A stretch of 50,588 nt of DNA from Desulfobulbaceae bacterium. GTDB lineage: Bacteria > Desulfobacterota > Desulfobulbia > Desulfobulbales > Desulfocapsaceae. The notes beneath the pieces were generated by a model. It searched no databases, was not told the DNA's origin, and worked only from the letters and a program-made list of their open reading frames with translations. The position numbers and the translations under genes are program-made. Where the stretch lies: assembly GCA_003249645.1 (NCBI GenBank), contig QKIH01000170.1, positions 1-50,588 of the forward strand. The letters are read 5' to 3'. This document shows, piece after piece, positions 9,716 to 18,260 of this stretch (the stretch's first letter is position 1; every line of letters starts with the position of its first letter).

Positions 9716-11137
9716 ATGAACCTGAAGCAATACTGTTCTCTTTTGTCCCTGTCGCTTTTACTGATAACGGAGACAGCTTGTGTTTCGGTTCAGCAGCGCA
9801 GCATAGACCCTTTGCCGCTGCCGGAAAATTTTTCCGTATCGGGTAGCCGGGAGTACAATGCCAACTGGTGGCAGGAGTTCAATGATTCAGGTCTTAATAC
9901 TGTCATTGATATGGCCTTGACATCGAATTTCGATCTCAAGATTGCTCAGGATCGTCTTGAGCAGGCCGCAGCCCTTGCCCGAAAAGAAGGTGCTTATCTC
10001 TATCCCTCCCTTGACGGAACCGGTGGCGCTTCATCCAGTCGGGATCGCGAACAGGGTGTTAGCTCATCATCCCAGAAATATTCACTCGGTCTGGCCGCCT
10101 CCTATGAAATTGATCTGTGGGGTAGACTGCGTTATGCGAGAAATTCGGCAGAACTTGAAGCGAAGGCCAGTGAGGCAGATCTGCAGACAGCTGCCGTCAC
10201 TGTAGCCTCTGAGATTAGCGGGGTGTGGTTCGAACTGGCTGAAAATACCCAGCAGATAGCTCTTGCCAGAGCTCAGCATGAGCTCAATCAAAAGGTCCTG
10301 CAGATTATTTCGACCCAGTTCAGGACAGGAACGGCCGGTTTTGCAGATGTTCTGCAGCAGAAACAGCTGGTTGAGAGCAGCAATGCGGATCTGATCAGCC
10401 TTGAAGCCAATGCAAAACTGCTTGTTAATCAGCTTGATGCCCTGCTCGGCCATTCTCCTGGAATGGTTGCGCTGCCGATGCCGACTGTTTTACCGCAGTT
10501 GCCGCCTCTTCCGTCTACGGGAATTCCTGCCGACCTGCTGATGAATCGACCAGATTTCAGATCAAGCTTTCTTGCTTTGCAAAGTGCTGATCAGCTTGCT
10601 GCCCGTGCAGTGGCCAACCGGTATCCCAAGATATCCATAGCGGCTGATCTGTCAACCGGAGGTGCGTCGGTGAGTGATCTTTTCAATGATTGGTTCTCAT
10701 CACTTGCTGCTAATCTTGCCATGCCGATTTTTGACGGGGGGGAGCTCAAAGCTGAGGCAGACAGGACTAAAGCAGTGGCCAGCCAGAGGTTTCACGAGTA
10801 TGCCCAGACGGTGGTTAACGGGCTGGCTGAAGTTGAAGCTGCAATTATTCAGGAAAATAAACAGAAAAAGCTGCTTGAAAGTTATAACAGCCAGCTTGAG
10901 CTGGCAAAACTGGCCGTCGAACGTATTGGTGACCAGTATCGTCAGGGAGTGGTGGATTATGAGCGTGTTTTAACAGCGCTCCTGTCTTATCAGGGGCTGC
11001 AGAAAAGTGTGCTGCAGGCTGACAGACAGATGCTTACTTATCGTATTCAGCTCTACCGGACTCTGGGTGGTTTTATCGATTTAGATGCAGTGCAAAAACA
11101 GTCAACAGTGCAGGAAATAAATGATGAAACAAGTTGA
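9716..11137 (+). CDS. Outer-membrane efflux lipoprotein, NodT/OprM (TolC) family
   Basis: A 473-residue outer-membrane channel subunit of a tripartite RND pump. The N-terminal signal ends in a lipobox-like TETAC, so the mature protein probably begins at a lipidated Cys near residue 22. Two related coiled-coil OEP repeats follow, with the typical EIDLWGRLR and MNRPDFR motifs. It forms the trimeric exit duct docking to the membrane-fusion protein encoded next, whose start overlaps this gene by 17 bases. The ATG is preceded by GAGAG. The 261-base region upstream shows no convincing operator or neighbouring regulator gene, so regulation is unknown. Confidence 0.88.
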   Translation: MNLKQYCSLLSLSLLLITETACVSVQQRSIDPLPLPENFSVSGSREYNANWWQEFNDSGLNTVIDMALTSNFDLKIAQDRLEQAAALARKEGAYLYPSLDGTGGASSSRDREQGVSSSSQKYSLGLAASYEIDLWGRLRYARNSAELEAKASEADLQTAAVTVASEISGVWFELAENTQQIALARAQHELNQKVLQIISTQFRTGTAGFADVLQQKQLVESSNADLISLEANAKLLVNQLDALLGHSPGMVALPMPTVLPQLPPLPSTGIPADLLMNRPDFRSSFLALQSADQLAARAVANRYPKISIAADLSTGGASVSDLFNDWFSSLAANLAMPIFDGGELKAEADRTKAVASQRFHEYAQTVVNGLAEVEAAIIQENKQKKLLESYNSQLELAKLAVERIGDQYRQGVVDYERVLTALLSYQGLQKSVLQADRQMLTYRIQLYRTLGGFIDLDAVQKQSTVQEINDETS

Positions 11138-12413
11138 GCAGGAAGCAGTTAGAAACGGGGCCGGATCTTCCCTGCTGGTTCTCGGTTTTCGATATGGTGT
11201 CCCATTTATAATACTCGCTTTGGGTGTTATGGTGATGCTCCACCTGATGAACACCAGCCCGAAGGCGAAACCGGGTAACAAACGGCAGCAGCAGACCATT
11301 GTTCAGGTTGAACCGGTGTCGTTTACCCGCCATGCGACAGCTGTTACTGCACTTGGCAATGTAATGGCATCGAAACAGATAGATCTCAAGCCGCAGATAA
11401 GCGGTGAAGTCATTGGGCTCAGCCCATCACTTGTTGCCGGAGGATTTTTCAAAAAAGCTGATCGGCTTCTTGAAATCGATGACACCGATTACCGTATAGA
11501 ACTGCTGGAACTGGAGACGGACCTCTCCACAGCACAAAGTGCTCTTGAAATAGAGATGGGCAGTCAGCGGATAGCACAAAAAGAGTATGAACTGCTTGGT
11601 GAAGAGGCAAGTGATGCTGAGAAAAGACTGATGCTGAGAAACCCCCAGCTTCTTCAGCAACAAGCGGCCGTTAAAGCTGCGGAAGCAAGGGTTGAAAAAG
11701 GGAGACTGAATCTTGAAAGGACGAAAATAACCGCACCGTTCAATGGCGTCACCATTGAACAGGGAGTAAATATAGGTGCCCAGGTGAGCACCACTTCAAC
11801 CCTGGCCTCAATAGCAGGGACTGACATCTTCTGGGTTGAACTCGCTGTTCCGGTTGAAAAGCTGCAATGGATCAAGTTGCCGGGAGAAACTCCCGATGAA
11901 ACCGGTTCAAAGGTGAAAATATTTACCGGCAGCACTAGTAAGCAGTACCGAATGGGCAGGGTTATCAGGATGGCGGCAGATCTTGAAGATAAAGGCCGTA
12001 TGGCAAAGGTCTATGTTGAGGTGAAGGATCCTCTCTGCCTGGTGGCGGAGAACAGCGATAAGGGCAGGCTTTTTCTCGGTTCCTACGTCAAGGCTGAAAT
12101 TGAAGGCAAAGATATTGATAAGATAGTCTATTTGTCCAGATCGAAGCTTAGAGACAACGATACCGTCTGGTTGTATGGCGAAGATGGGACGCTCATAAAA
12201 AAGCATGTCGAAGTGGCGTTTCGTGGTAACGAGTTTGTTCTTGTTCATGGTTTGCAGGAAGGGGATAAACTGATCGTGTCCAATATCGCTGCACCGGTGG
12301 AAGGTATGCTGCTTACCCTTGAAGGCGATGCTCGGGCTGCAGCCGGCGGCAAAGAAACAGGCCCCGGTGCCGGAGGCTCGAAACAGGGTAAGGGCGGCAA
12401 GAACAATGGATAA
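11121..12413 (+). CDS. RND efflux membrane-fusion (periplasmic adaptor) protein
   Basis: A 430-residue HlyD/AcrA-type adaptor. One N-terminal hydrophobic segment (about residues 25-45) anchors it in the inner membrane. Lipoyl-like halves flank a coiled-coil hairpin (KPQISGEVIGLSP at the front, KITAPFNGVTIEQGV at the return), followed by beta-barrel and membrane-proximal domains. The C-terminus is a Gly/Lys-rich low-complexity tail. It bridges the pump and the outer-membrane channel. The gene overlaps both neighbours (17 bases before, 8 bases after), consistent with stoichiometric expression. ATG codons at 11121 and 11124 are equally possible starts. Confidence 0.88.
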   Translation: MMKQVEQEAVRNGAGSSLLVLGFRYGVPFIILALGVMVMLHLMNTSPKAKPGNKRQQQTIVQVEPVSFTRHATAVTALGNVMASKQIDLKPQISGEVIGLSPSLVAGGFFKKADRLLEIDDTDYRIELLELETDLSTAQSALEIEMGSQRIAQKEYELLGEEASDAEKRLMLRNPQLLQQQAAVKAAEARVEKGRLNLERTKITAPFNGVTIEQGVNIGAQVSTTSTLASIAGTDIFWVELAVPVEKLQWIKLPGETPDETGSKVKIFTGSTSKQYRMGRVIRMAADLEDKGRMAKVYVEVKDPLCLVAENSDKGRLFLGSYVKAEIEGKDIDKIVYLSRSKLRDNDTVWLYGEDGTLIKKHVEVAFRGNEFVLVHGLQEGDKLIVSNIAAPVEGMLLTLEGDARAAAGGKETGPGAGGSKQGKGGKNNG

Positions 12414-15400
12414 GAAATGTGATAAAAAATCCATTATCGGGTGGATGGTCTGTAACCGGGTCACGCCGAACCTCCTGATGCTTATCCTGCTTCTTGGCGG
12501 TTTTCTGACAGCATCGTCGATTAAACAGGAAGTCTATCCAGAGTTTGATCTTGATATCGTTTCTATTTCTGTAAGTTATCCCGGTGCAAGTCCTGAAGAG
12601 ATTGAACAATCAATCATCCTCGCCATTGAGCAGGAAATTCAGGGAACAGAAGGGATAAAAGAAATTCAGGCAACCGCTTCGGAAGGTTCTGCCTCTGTGA
12701 CGGTCGAACTGCTTGAGGATGCTGATCCTGAGCAGGTTTTTCAGGATATTGAACAGGAAGTAGCCAGAATCAACACCTTCCCCGATGATGCTGAAGATCC
12801 TCGGGTTACTCTGGCATCGAGAAAACGGCAGGTAATACGGCTTAGTCTCTATGGTGATGTGACAGAGCAGGAACTCTATGATGTAACCGAACAGGTGAAA
12901 GATCAGCTGTTGCTCAGTCCGGGAATTACCCAGGTTGATATCAGCGGCAAAAGAGATAAAGAGCTTCTGATTGAAATTCCGCTGCAGAAATTGAGGGCCT
13001 ACGGCTATACCATTGCAGAACTTGCGGCAAAGATCAAAAAAAGCTCTGTCGAACTGCCCGGCGGCAAACTTGAGACTTCGGCGGGAGATATTCTTTTACG
13101 GGTTCAGAACCGGAGTGACTGGGCGGATGAGTTCAGCAGGATTCCGATTATTTCCGATGAAAACGGTGTGGTGGTATATCTTGGCGATATCGCTAACGTA
13201 AAAGAGGGTTTTGAAGAAAGCAACAGACTTGCAACATATAACAAGCAGCGGAGTATGCAGATTCAGATCTATCGTGTCGGCAGTCAGACGCCGATCGGTG
13301 TTTCAAAAGCTGCCTATGCCGCCATGGAAAACATTGAACAAACCCTGCCGCCCTCCATTTCATGGACCTTTTCCAGCGATATGTCCAAGGTGTATCAGGA
13401 ACGTCTTGAACTGCTGCTGAAAAATGCCCTGCTTGGTCTAGTGCTGGTACTGGTGCTTCTGGGGTTGTTTCTCGAGCTGAAACTTGCCTTCTGGGTAACA
13501 ATGGGAATCCCGGTTTCGTTTCTTGGCGGTCTGCTTTTCCTGCCGATGTTTGATGTTTCGATAAACATGATATCCATGTTTGCCTTCATCATCTCGCTTG
13601 GTATCGTCGTGGATGATGCCATTATTGCAGGTGAAAATATCTATGAATACAGGCAGAGGGGCATGAGCTATATAGACGCCGCCATTAAAGGCGGCCATGA
13701 TGTGGCGGTGCCGATTGCTTTCAGTATCCTGACAAATATTGCCGCCTTTATGCCGCTCTATTTCGTCCCAGGCATGATGGGGAAGGTGTGGAAGGTCGTG
13801 CCTCTGGTGGTAGTGACGGTATTTCTCATCTCCTGGGTTGAATCCCTGCTTATTCTGCCGGCCCATCTTGCTCACTCAAGAAAGGGTGAGAAAAATCCAT
13901 TATCAAGAATGCTTGCACGGCTGCAGAAATGGGTGGCCAAAAAGCTGCAGCAGTTCGTTCTGGGCGTATATGCGCCGAGTCTCAAATTCTTTCTGCACTT
14001 TAAACTTGTTGCAATCATGTCCCTGGTAACAGTCCTGCTCATTACCTGCGGCTGGGTTTTCAGCGGGCGAATAGGCATGATTCTGATGCCGCGGGTGGAG
14101 TCTGACCGCACTGTTGTAACCGCTACTTTGCCATACGGCAGTCCGCTTGCAGATGTTATTCGGGTAAGAGATAAACTGGTTGACGGACTTGAAAAGGTGG
14201 TCGCTGACAATGGCGGAGACACCCTGCTTGATGGTATCTCCGCCCGAATCACTGAAAACGAGGTGGAGATTGACGGTTATCTCACGGGCTCCGATATTCG
14301 ACCTCTGACTACGAATGAGGTAACCCAGAAATGGCGTCAGCAGGTTGGGCCTATCGTCGGTCTGCAGTTTCTCCGTTATGAATCAGATCGGGGCGGGCCT
14401 GGCAGCGGAGCAGGACTGACAATAGAACTGAGTCATAAAAATATCGAAGTCCTTGATCAGGCTTCTGCAAAGCTTGCAGAAAAACTTGAAGAGTTTGCCG
14501 AAGTGAAAGATGCCCATTCCGGTTATACTCCAGGAAAGGTTCAGTATACCTTTACCGTCAATGAACGGGGTGAAAGTCTCGGTCTTACTGCTGCAGAAGT
14601 CGGTGCACAGGTCAGGCATGCCTTTGAAGGCTCAATTGCGCTGAGGCAGATGCGCAACAGTGAAGAGGTGACTGTGCGTGTCAGGTTGCCCGAAGATGAG
14701 CGAAACAGCGCGTTTAATATAGAATCGCTTCTGCTTAGAACTCCGTCTGGCGTTTTTGTTCCGCTCAGCGATGTTGCAACCGTTGTGAAGGGACGTTCAT
14801 ATACTTCGATTGAGCGTCGCGATTCAAGGCGTACGGTCAGAGTGACCGGTGATGTTGAGCCGATCGGAAAAACATCGATGATTATGGATACTGTTGTTCA
14901 GGACATACTTCCTGAACTGGCTCAGCAGTTTCCGGGGCTCTCTTACGGCTTTAAAGGGCGCCAGGCTGATCGGCAGGAAAGTGTCAGCGGCCTGATGAAA
15001 AATTTCATTTATGCACTTGTTGCCATTTATTTTCTGCTGGCCATCCCCTTCAGAAGCTACCTGCAGCCTCTGACCGTCATGGTGTCTATACCGTTTGGTA
15101 TTGTCGGCGCTGTTATCGGTCATCTCATTATGGGGTTTAACATCTCACTAATGAGCATGATGGGGATTGTCGCACTCTCCGGTATAGTAGTTAATGATGC
15201 ACTCGTCCTGATTGATTACGCCAATAAGGAGCAGCAAAAGGGCCTTTTGCCATTAGATGCAATTTTAAATGCAGGAATCAGGCGTTTCAGACCTGTACTT
15301 TTAACAACCCTGACAACCTTCGGCGGACTTGCACCGATGATTTTTGAGTCATCGAGACAGGCACGTTTTATGATTCCCATGGCAATTTCTCTTGGCTTCG

Positions 15401-15507
15401 GAATTGTTTTTGCCACGGTAATCACCCTGATTCTTATACCCTGTCTTTATCTTTTTATTGAGCAGGCAAAAATCATGCTTTTTCGTGATCACGCCCGCCT
15501 GGATTAA
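12406..15507 (+). CDS. RND family efflux pump, inner-membrane transporter
   Basis: A 1033-residue proton-driven exporter with the standard layout: TM1 at the N-terminus, a large periplasmic loop, TM2-6, a mid-protein cytoplasmic link, TM7, a second large loop and TM8-12. The TM4 proton-relay Asp pair is preserved (SLGIVVDDAI). Length matches AcrB/MexB-type and related pumps. The ATG at 12406 overlaps the end of the adaptor gene; the frame is open further upstream but that part lies wholly inside the adaptor gene. The substrate (drug, solvent, bile-like compound or metabolite) cannot be read from the sequence. The heavy-metal (CusA) subgroup is unlikely because I see no methionine relay. Confidence 0.9.
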   Translation: MDKKCDKKSIIGWMVCNRVTPNLLMLILLLGGFLTASSIKQEVYPEFDLDIVSISVSYPGASPEEIEQSIILAIEQEIQGTEGIKEIQATASEGSASVTVELLEDADPEQVFQDIEQEVARINTFPDDAEDPRVTLASRKRQVIRLSLYGDVTEQELYDVTEQVKDQLLLSPGITQVDISGKRDKELLIEIPLQKLRAYGYTIAELAAKIKKSSVELPGGKLETSAGDILLRVQNRSDWADEFSRIPIISDENGVVVYLGDIANVKEGFEESNRLATYNKQRSMQIQIYRVGSQTPIGVSKAAYAAMENIEQTLPPSISWTFSSDMSKVYQERLELLLKNALLGLVLVLVLLGLFLELKLAFWVTMGIPVSFLGGLLFLPMFDVSINMISMFAFIISLGIVVDDAIIAGENIYEYRQRGMSYIDAAIKGGHDVAVPIAFSILTNIAAFMPLYFVPGMMGKVWKVVPLVVVTVFLISWVESLLILPAHLAHSRKGEKNPLSRMLARLQKWVAKKLQQFVLGVYAPSLKFFLHFKLVAIMSLVTVLLITCGWVFSGRIGMILMPRVESDRTVVTATLPYGSPLADVIRVRDKLVDGLEKVVADNGGDTLLDGISARITENEVEIDGYLTGSDIRPLTTNEVTQKWRQQVGPIVGLQFLRYESDRGGPGSGAGLTIELSHKNIEVLDQASAKLAEKLEEFAEVKDAHSGYTPGKVQYTFTVNERGESLGLTAAEVGAQVRHAFEGSIALRQMRNSEEVTVRVRLPEDERNSAFNIESLLLRTPSGVFVPLSDVATVVKGRSYTSIERRDSRRTVRVTGDVEPIGKTSMIMDTVVQDILPELAQQFPGLSYGFKGRQADRQESVSGLMKNFIYALVAIYFLLAIPFRSYLQPLTVMVSIPFGIVGAVIGHLIMGFNISLMSMMGIVALSGIVVNDALVLIDYANKEQQKGLLPLDAILNAGIRRFRPVLLTTLTTFGGLAPMIFESSRQARFMIPMAISLGFGIVFATVITLILIPCLYLFIEQAKIMLFRDHARLD

Positions 15508-15697
15508 TTTCGGGGCAGGGATGGCATAAAACGGGGCAAAACGGCGCAATATTTTTTATTGGCAAGTGTCTGATTTTATAATGGAAAAAAGAACGGGGTT
15601 TTCTTGCCTCGCAAAACTGAAATAATAGGTCAGGAAAATTAATAGTCTTTCCAATAAAAAATGAGTAAAACAAGGTTGATATGCGATAAATAGACGT

Positions 15698-15713
15698 TTG
15701 GCATGAAGTTTGA
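15698..15713 (+). promoter_or_regulatory. Possible sigma54-like promoter upstream of the C-rich RNA
   Basis: TTGGCATGAAGTTTGA resembles the -24/-12 element TGGCAC-N5-TTGC: the GG pair (15700-15701) is followed after ten bases by GA instead of the expected GC. A start about 12 bases downstream would fall near 15725, some 20 bases before the first hairpin. One invariant base is wrong, so this is tentative. Confidence 0.25.
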
Positions 15714-15721
15714 ATGGAACA

Positions 15722-15858
15722 GTTTACGTGTCTCCTTTGAGACCTGACCGGATTCCCCCCAAAAATATCCGGTCATTCCCTTCAAGGAGTTCAGAAGAAC
15801 TTTCCAGGCCCCCGCTCAATTACCCCCCTGCCTTCTGAACTCCTTTTCTTTTTTCACC
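15722..15858 (+). ncRNA. Candidate small RNA with two hairpins and C-rich loops
   Basis: Two perfect inverted repeats lie back to back in a gene-free gap. Hairpin 1: TGACCGGAT (15745-15753) pairs with ATCCGGTCA (15767-15775), and its 13-base loop carries six Cs. Hairpin 2: AAGGAGTTCAGAAG (15784-15797) pairs with CTTCTGAACTCCTT (15832-15845), 14 base pairs with a 34-base loop carrying CCCCC and CCCCCC, followed by a T-rich tract (TTTTCTTTTTTC). The second hairpin looks like a Rho-independent terminator; C-rich single-stranded loops are typical of sRNAs that bind G-rich ribosome binding sites. It could instead be just the terminator of the efflux operon. Exact ends are estimated. Confidence 0.55.
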
Positions 15859-16060
15859 TTTATTATCCGATGATGATTTTCTATTAATGAGTATTATTTT
15901 GTATTGCTGTTTGTCCGGAATGTTGCAAAAAAAAACATGAGTTTTAGGAGAGAAAATTTGCAACCTATTCTGAATAGATGAAAAAAATTTAATAAAGAGC
16001 GGGCGCAGCTGCTTTTCTGATGTTTTAACTGTACAACATCGTTGTTTGCGGCAAAATTAT

Positions 16061-17185
16061 ATGAACCGGGTAAAAGAATACATTGCAGCAGGTGTAAAGC
16101 ATCTGGCCGACAAACGTCTGGTTGATGATCTACGCAAGAGAGCACAGCTGGGCATTATATTTCTGTTGCTCATAGCCTTCTCTGTCTATGTTTCTTACAA
16201 TTTCAGTGACAGGCATCCTGAAGTACTGAACACGTTCATTTTTCCTCTTATTGGAATCGGGGTTTTTCGCGGTATACATCTTTTCTTCTTTTCCTTTTTC
16301 CAGAATCGCTACCCTCTGAGAAACACAATCGTTTTCGTTCTGGGTATTCTGGCAACGGCAGCAATATGGGGCTTGGCGTTTAAAGATATAATGATGCTGG
16401 GAGGGGAATACCGTACCCAGATTCTGATGACCATGGTTACTGCAGGTATCTGTTCAGGCGGCGTTGTAGCCTATATTCCGAATATGTTTGTTTCACTTGG
16501 CTACAACTATCTGATTATGTGGCCGGTTGCCTTTTACATGTATTACTTTTCTACCATGCAGGTTGCCGGGCTGCTTTTTTTTCTTTACTCGTGGTATATG
16601 ACACTGGTGGTAATCAACGGCAACCGGGAGTATTGGGTTGCCATCAGGAACGAAAAACTGCTGCGTCAGCAGTCAGAAGAACTTGAGCGTCTGAGCCGGG
16701 TTGACGTTTTAACCGGCTTATATAACCGCCGCTATTTTGAAGAGCTGTTTGAAATAGAGTGGAGAAACGCTGTTCGAAGGCAGGCACCGATATCGGTTCT
16801 AATATGTGACCTTGATGATTTTAAACAGGTAAATGATGAGTTTGGGCATCTTGCAGGAGATCAAGTGCTCAAGATAACTTCCAATAATCTGCAGGCAGTT
16901 TTCCGACGGGTAACGGATATTATCTGCCGGTTTGGCGGTGAGGAGTTTGTAATCCTCCTGCCGGCAGACTCAAGCAAATCGGAAGCTCTTGCCGCACAGA
17001 TGTGCAGGCTGCAGGAAGAGACATTTATTTCTCATCAGGGAACCAGAATTAATTCAACTATCAGTATCGGTTTATCTACTGTGGTGCCTGATCAGTCGAT
17101 GGATAAGGAAATATTTATAGCAAACGGTGATAAGGCATTATATCTGGCGAAGGACAAAGGAAAAAACCGGGTATGCATTGTCTGA
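16061..17185 (+). CDS. Membrane-bound diguanylate cyclase (GGDEF)
   Basis: A 374-residue enzyme from the ATG at 16061. About six hydrophobic helices occupy residues 25-195 and probably form a membrane sensor module. A short coiled-coil linker (RQQSEELERLSRVD) leads into a complete GGDEF domain: DVLTGLYNRR at its start, the metal-binding DLDDFKQVND, and an intact FGGEEF active site. An inhibitory RxxD site (RVTD) lies five residues before GGEEF, so product inhibition is expected. It converts two GTP to c-di-GMP. The gene is monocistronic and ends in its own terminator. No clear ribosome site is visible. The stimulus is unknown. Confidence 0.87.
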   Translation: MNRVKEYIAAGVKHLADKRLVDDLRKRAQLGIIFLLLIAFSVYVSYNFSDRHPEVLNTFIFPLIGIGVFRGIHLFFFSFFQNRYPLRNTIVFVLGILATAAIWGLAFKDIMMLGGEYRTQILMTMVTAGICSGGVVAYIPNMFVSLGYNYLIMWPVAFYMYYFSTMQVAGLLFFLYSWYMTLVVINGNREYWVAIRNEKLLRQQSEELERLSRVDVLTGLYNRRYFEELFEIEWRNAVRRQAPISVLICDLDDFKQVNDEFGHLAGDQVLKITSNNLQAVFRRVTDIICRFGGEEFVILLPADSSKSEALAAQMCRLQEETFISHQGTRINSTISIGLSTVVPDQSMDKEIFIANGDKALYLAKDKGKNRVCIV

Positions 17186-17198
17186 TATCCGGTTTTTT
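17160..17198 (+). terminator. Rho-independent terminator after the diguanylate cyclase gene
   Basis: AAAAAACCGG at 17161-17170 pairs with CCGGTTTTTT at 17189-17198; the stem spans the stop codon of the cyclase gene. Because both arms carry A/T tails it can also act on the opposite strand, for the convergent diiron-protein gene. Confidence 0.7.
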
Positions 17199-17205
17199 CA
17201 TGTGA

Positions 17206-17967
17206 TTACTGAAGCTTGAAAAGACTGTCGGAAAAATTGTCCAGGGCCGTTTTCTCATTTTCAACCCAGTCAAAAAACTTTTCTACCAGCTCCTTGCCGA
17301 TAATTGAGGTGCCGTGCTGCGGAACAATCATCTCAATATCAAGCTGTCTGGCATTTACCGCCCAGGCCCTGCAGGCCTTGTTGCTTGGAATGTAGCGGTT
17401 ATGAAAGCCTGCCAGCAACGGCACATGCTTGTCAAATTCTTCTGCAGTTGAAATCGATTCTTTGTCAGTTCCGACAGAAGCTCCAAGATCGCCGGTGAAG
17501 AGAATCTTGGAAATCGGATCATAGAGGTGGAAATTGCCGGGTGAATGGAGGAAATGTGCCGGCACGGCTACAAGTTCTGTCTCTCCGAGCGATAATTTCA
17601 TCCCCTTGTCCGGAATAGGGGTGATGCGTTCTTCTGAAAGCCCACGGACACAGAAGGCCGGGATGAACCGTGTCCACAAGGCACTGACTGCAATCTGGGC
17701 ATTGGATATCGGCAGCCAGAGGTTGAGACCTGACCCGATGTCTGGATCCTGATGGGAAAGAAAGATATAATCAAGTGCAGCAGTGGGCAGATGACGTGAT
17801 ACTTCGCCAAGCAGTGCAGAATAGATGCGGTATCCGCCGCAGTCGATGAGTAGGCCTCTTCGCTGATTGATGATGAGAAACTGATTGGACTGGATCTCGC
17901 CATCACCTGTCAGATCGTTAAATTTGATACACTTGTGGATGCCGTCATTATATAGTTCTACAGACAT
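17206..17967 (-). CDS. Oxygen-binding diiron protein (ODP), stand-alone flavodiiron-type MBL fold
   Basis: A 253-residue protein with the metallo-beta-lactamase fold of flavodiiron proteins but without the flavodoxin domain. Ligands visible: H72-x-D74-x-D76 (SHQDPD), H141 (AHFLHSPGN), D160 (FTGDLG) and a late PQHG. The second ligand is Asp rather than the Glu of true flavodiiron reductases, which is characteristic of the ODP group that binds O2 without reducing it. The ATG at 17967 has AAGGAG at ideal spacing; the frame is open upstream to 18093, but that N-terminus is not family-like. Probably a cytosolic oxygen sensor or binder in an anaerobe. It is convergent with the diguanylate cyclase gene. 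Confidence 0.8.
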   Translation of the reverse strand: MSVELYNDGIHKCIKFNDLTGDGEIQSNQFLIINQRRGLLIDCGGYRIYSALLGEVSRHLPTAALDYIFLSHQDPDIGSGLNLWLPISNAQIAVSALWTRFIPAFCVRGLSEERITPIPDKGMKLSLGETELVAVPAHFLHSPGNFHLYDPISKILFTGDLGASVGTDKESISTAEEFDKHVPLLAGFHNRYIPSNKACRAWAVNARQLDIEMIVPQHGTSIIGKELVEKFFDWVENEKTALDNFSDSLFKLQ

Positions 17968-18178
17968 ATCTCTCCTTAAGTTATGAATGATGATGTTAAA
18001 AGAGTGGCGATATAAGAGATACCTGTCAGATTCGAACGAAAATATACCGTTAGGTATCCGTATGTTAAGCTTACAGCAGTTTTCTTCTGACACAAAACAA
18101 AAAATGTCCGGTCGGTCTGGATGCAGGACTCAGACCTGACGTCGTAGAGTTCCCGCTGCGTTTCTTTTGTTATACTGA

Positions 18179-18192
18179 TTGATCAAAAACAA
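18179..18192 (+). promoter_or_regulatory. Weak FNR/CRP-like site upstream of the Hdr cluster
   Basis: TTGATCAAAAACAA resembles the FNR consensus TTGAT-N4-ATCAA with one mismatch. It lies about 70 bases before the cytochrome/HdrC gene and between divergent transcription units. A single imperfect site is weak evidence. Confidence 0.25.
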
Positions 18193-18260
18193 TCGGTGAG
18201 GTAACATGAGAGATAATCAGCAGAAAATAGCACCATAACTCTTCAGAGGGATTGGGGTTT

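Noticed and set aside
11907-12464. 185-codon minus-strand frame within the efflux operon
   Set aside because: Antisense to the adaptor/pump junction, where real gene overlap fixes the frame.
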